DNA from: Ostrinia nubilalis | Lineage: Eukaryota; Arthropoda; Insecta; Lepidoptera; Crambidae | Assembly: GCF_963855985.1 (NCBI RefSeq) | Contig: NC_087118.1 | Span: forward strand, 3,782,001-3,846,000 | Direction of reading: 5' to 3' | Length of the DNA stretch: 64,000 bases | Part shown: positions 62,022 through 64,000 of the stretch, piece after piece | Position numbering within the stretch: position 1 is the first letter of the stretch | Layout of the letters: each line of letters opens with the position of its first letter | Position numbers and translations under genes: made by a program | Notes under the pieces: generated by a model | Databases searched by the model: none | Seen by the model: only the letters and a program-made list of their open reading frames with translations | What the model was told of the DNA's origin: nothing

Positions 62022-64000
62022 ATCTGCGATGCTGGCCGCTCCGGGCTTCGCCCTACGCGGCGCTCGGCCTGCGGCCTCGCATTCGGAGCTCGGCCTTCGG
62101 CCTCGCAAAAATTACACGGGGCTGGTTATTGTTTGTCACGGTGCTCTTTTGCTTTTTTGACGCAACACAGGTAAATCTATGGCGACTGTCGGGATTTGAA
62201 CCATCGCTCGGCCTTCGGCCTCGCCTTTCTGTCTGTCACTGGGCTCTAGTCCTTTTTTGACGCATTAAAAATAAATGTATGGCGACTCACAGGCTATAAA
62301 CTATCGCTCGGCCTTCGGCCTCGCCTTTTTCTACGTTAGCTAAGCCCCCCTGCATACAATTTGTATGGAGAATTTAGTCCCTTTAGGAAAACGGGTGAAC
62401 GCTTGGCGGCCATCTTGGATTTCCAAAATTTTGCATTTTTCCCTTAATCTGGACGATTTTCCGCGCCGAACCCTATTTTTACTTTTTTTCTAACTTCACC
62501 CAATCCCGTAAAACAATTCCTTAAAACCACCCATGTCCCAAAATTTTGAGTTTCCGTAACTCCCAGTGTTGCCAGGTCATCGAGCTAAAAATGGTCAAAT
62601 GTCATTAGTTTGACCTATTTGCAGGAGGCGTCATCCAAATTTCTGACCGAAAGTCGTTATTTCCATTTTTTACATTTTTGGACCAAATCTCTCAAAGTAT
62701 GGCAACACTGGAAATTTTCGTTTTTCCAAGCGATACTCCTTAACAAACTACGTAATCGCTCCATACTACTCGACTTTCCCAAATGTTGCCAACTACCCGA
62801 GAAACGCATTTGAAAAATCAGAAAAGTTAAACTTTTTACAAAATGGCCGCTCACTCGGTCGCCATCTTGATTTTCTGACATTTCGGATTTTTCCCATAAT
62901 CTGGGTCGTATAACCGACCAAACCCCATTTTTGGATTTTTTCTGCCATATCTCCTTCTGTCCGTCCTTAACTTTAAAGACACCCATGGCGAAAAAAATAC
63001 TTTTCCCCGTAGCTCCCAGTGTTGCCAGGTGATCGAGATGAAAATGGTCAAATGTCATTTGCACGACCCCTTTGCAGGAGGCGTCATCCAAATTTTTGAC
63101 CGGAAGTCGTTATTTCTACTTTCGACATTTTTGGACCAAATCTCCCAAAGCATGGCAACACTGGAGAAATTTCTTCACCCAAGCGAAACCTCTCGACAGA
63201 ACACACAACCGCCTCATACAACTCGACTTTCCAAAGTGTTGCCAAGTACTCGAAAAATGAATTCCAAAATTTCGAAATTTTCAACTTTTTACAAAATGGC
63301 CGCCCACGCCGCCGCCATCTTGATTTTCTGACATTTCGGATTTTTCCCATAATCTGGGTCGTATATCCGACCAAACGTCATTTTTATTTTTTTTCTGCCA
63401 TAATTCTTTCTGTCTGTCACTAACTTTAAAGTCACCCATGTCGCAAAAAAAACTTTTCGCCATAACTTTCAGTGTTGCCAGCCTTTTTTCATAAAAATGG
63501 TGAAATGTCATTCGGGTCCCCAAATGTCACCAGACTGCATACCAAGTTTTTGGAATTTCTGGAAATTTCCATTTTCTACTATCCGGGGCCGTGGTGGAAA
63601 ATTTTCTTCCAAAATGGTAGTTTTTTCCGATTCATGGCAACACTCTAATAACAGACCAACAATCGCCCGGAACATTGTACCCCACTCCGGTGTCGCCATC
63701 TATTCGAAATTTGTAGTCAAACTTTAGTGATTTTCATGTTCGCAACAAAATGGCCGACGGCTCAGCCGCCATCTTGTTTTTCGATAATCTGTGAATGGGG
63801 CTCTTAAGAAGACTATACATGTCACAAACACTCAAAAGAAATTAAAAAAAAAAATGGCGCACCTCGGAATGACACCTCCCCAAAAACACCCCTGAAAACG
63901 CGTTTTCAATCCAAGATGGCGGCGCGGCCATTTTGTTTTTGCATTTTTTTCTCACATTTTTTAGCACACCTTGGCAACTCCAACAAACCACCAAAAAAGA

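Larger units (their letters stand above)
57745..64000. repeat. Macrosatellite: period about 2,239 bp, monomers about 450 bp
   Basis: Three units are visible: the end of one (57745-59743, interrupted by an insertion), a complete one (59744-61982) and the start of a third (61983-64000, continuing past the window). Equivalent landmarks are 2,239 bp apart. Each unit contains at least three diverged monomers of about 450 bp, marked by CACCCATGTCG/C followed by CAGTGTTGCCAG at 60,290, 60,742, 61,194 and 62,529, 62,982, 63,436. The monomers carry AAAATGGCCG...GCCATCTTG pairs and TGGCAACACT words. Open frames of 60-144 codons recur at the same place in each monomer and are repeat artefacts. Confidence 0.85.

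Noticed and set aside
1..64000. tRNA or rRNA genes
   Set aside because: No cloverleaf with A and B boxes or conserved rRNA segments was noticed by eye; the only tRNA-related sequences are retrotransposon primer-binding sites.

Overview
This window looks like nuclear DNA from an insect, most likely a moth or butterfly. The evidence is a set of repeats I associate with lepidopteran genomes: a Helitron-type element with CTAATATTATAAATGCG at its 5' end and a hairpin plus CTAG at its 3' end, MITEs ending ATGCCCGTTTTCACCAT, a repeat bounded by AGGGTTCCG, RTE-like LINE tails reading GEAYVQQWT, and mag-like, R1-like, Jockey-like and CR1-like retroelements. I found no convincing host protein gene, tRNA, rRNA or CRISPR array. 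The window is almost entirely nested transposable elements, and many have boundaries that can be fixed to the base from target-site duplications (TSDs).

Layout. 1-12,350 holds old DNA transposons: a Transib-like foldback (482-3298) containing a solo LTR (2024-3144), a piggyBac-like TTAA element (3451-4679), a P-like element carrying a THAP zinc-finger exon (6374-7050), a hAT MITE (8150-8384), a palindromic MITE (10297-10478), and a decayed BEL/Pao pol (10485-11830, minus) split by a twin-primed RTE-like LINE. 13,227-37,347 holds three Ty3/gypsy elements, each with matching LTRs and a 4-bp TSD. A (13227-23431, plus) has near-identical LTRs but broken genes. B (23508-30240, plus) has apparently identical LTRs, lacks reverse transcriptase and the integrase core, yet is one continuous frame once a 5'-truncated R1-clade LINE in gag is discounted. 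C (30509-37347, minus) has an uninterrupted 1,720-codon gag-pol frame whose Gag begins with a long arginine-serine (RS) domain.

37,352-41,562 is a Jockey-like LINE split by a Tc1-type element and a Helitron; in each case the reading frame would be continuous if the insert were absent. 41,853-57,397 is a 15.5-kb nest. Its outer shell is a foldback-type transposon with arms of about 470 bp and a minisatellite core of about 88-bp units. A mag-like gypsy element (43627-54578, minus, 113-bp LTRs) sits in the minisatellite and itself contains a CR1-like LINE (PHD plus esterase ORF1) and a 1.1-kb palindromic Tc1/mariner-type MITE. The shell arms carry a TA-flanked insert and a second THAP-exon P-like copy. 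57,700-64,000 is a macrosatellite with a 2.24-kb period made of monomers of about 450 bp, dense in AAGATGGCGGC/GCCAT motifs, with one unit carrying a 1.2-kb element with 3-bp TSDs.

The coding sequences do not form a host pathway; they are mobile-element replication genes, mostly damaged. Element C is the only complete candidate for autonomous activity. The most unusual content is C's RS-domain Gag, B's RT-less but continuous frame, the paired THAP-exon transposons, and the YY1/Pho-motif-rich macrosatellite. All identities come from reading motifs in the sequence; no database search was possible.
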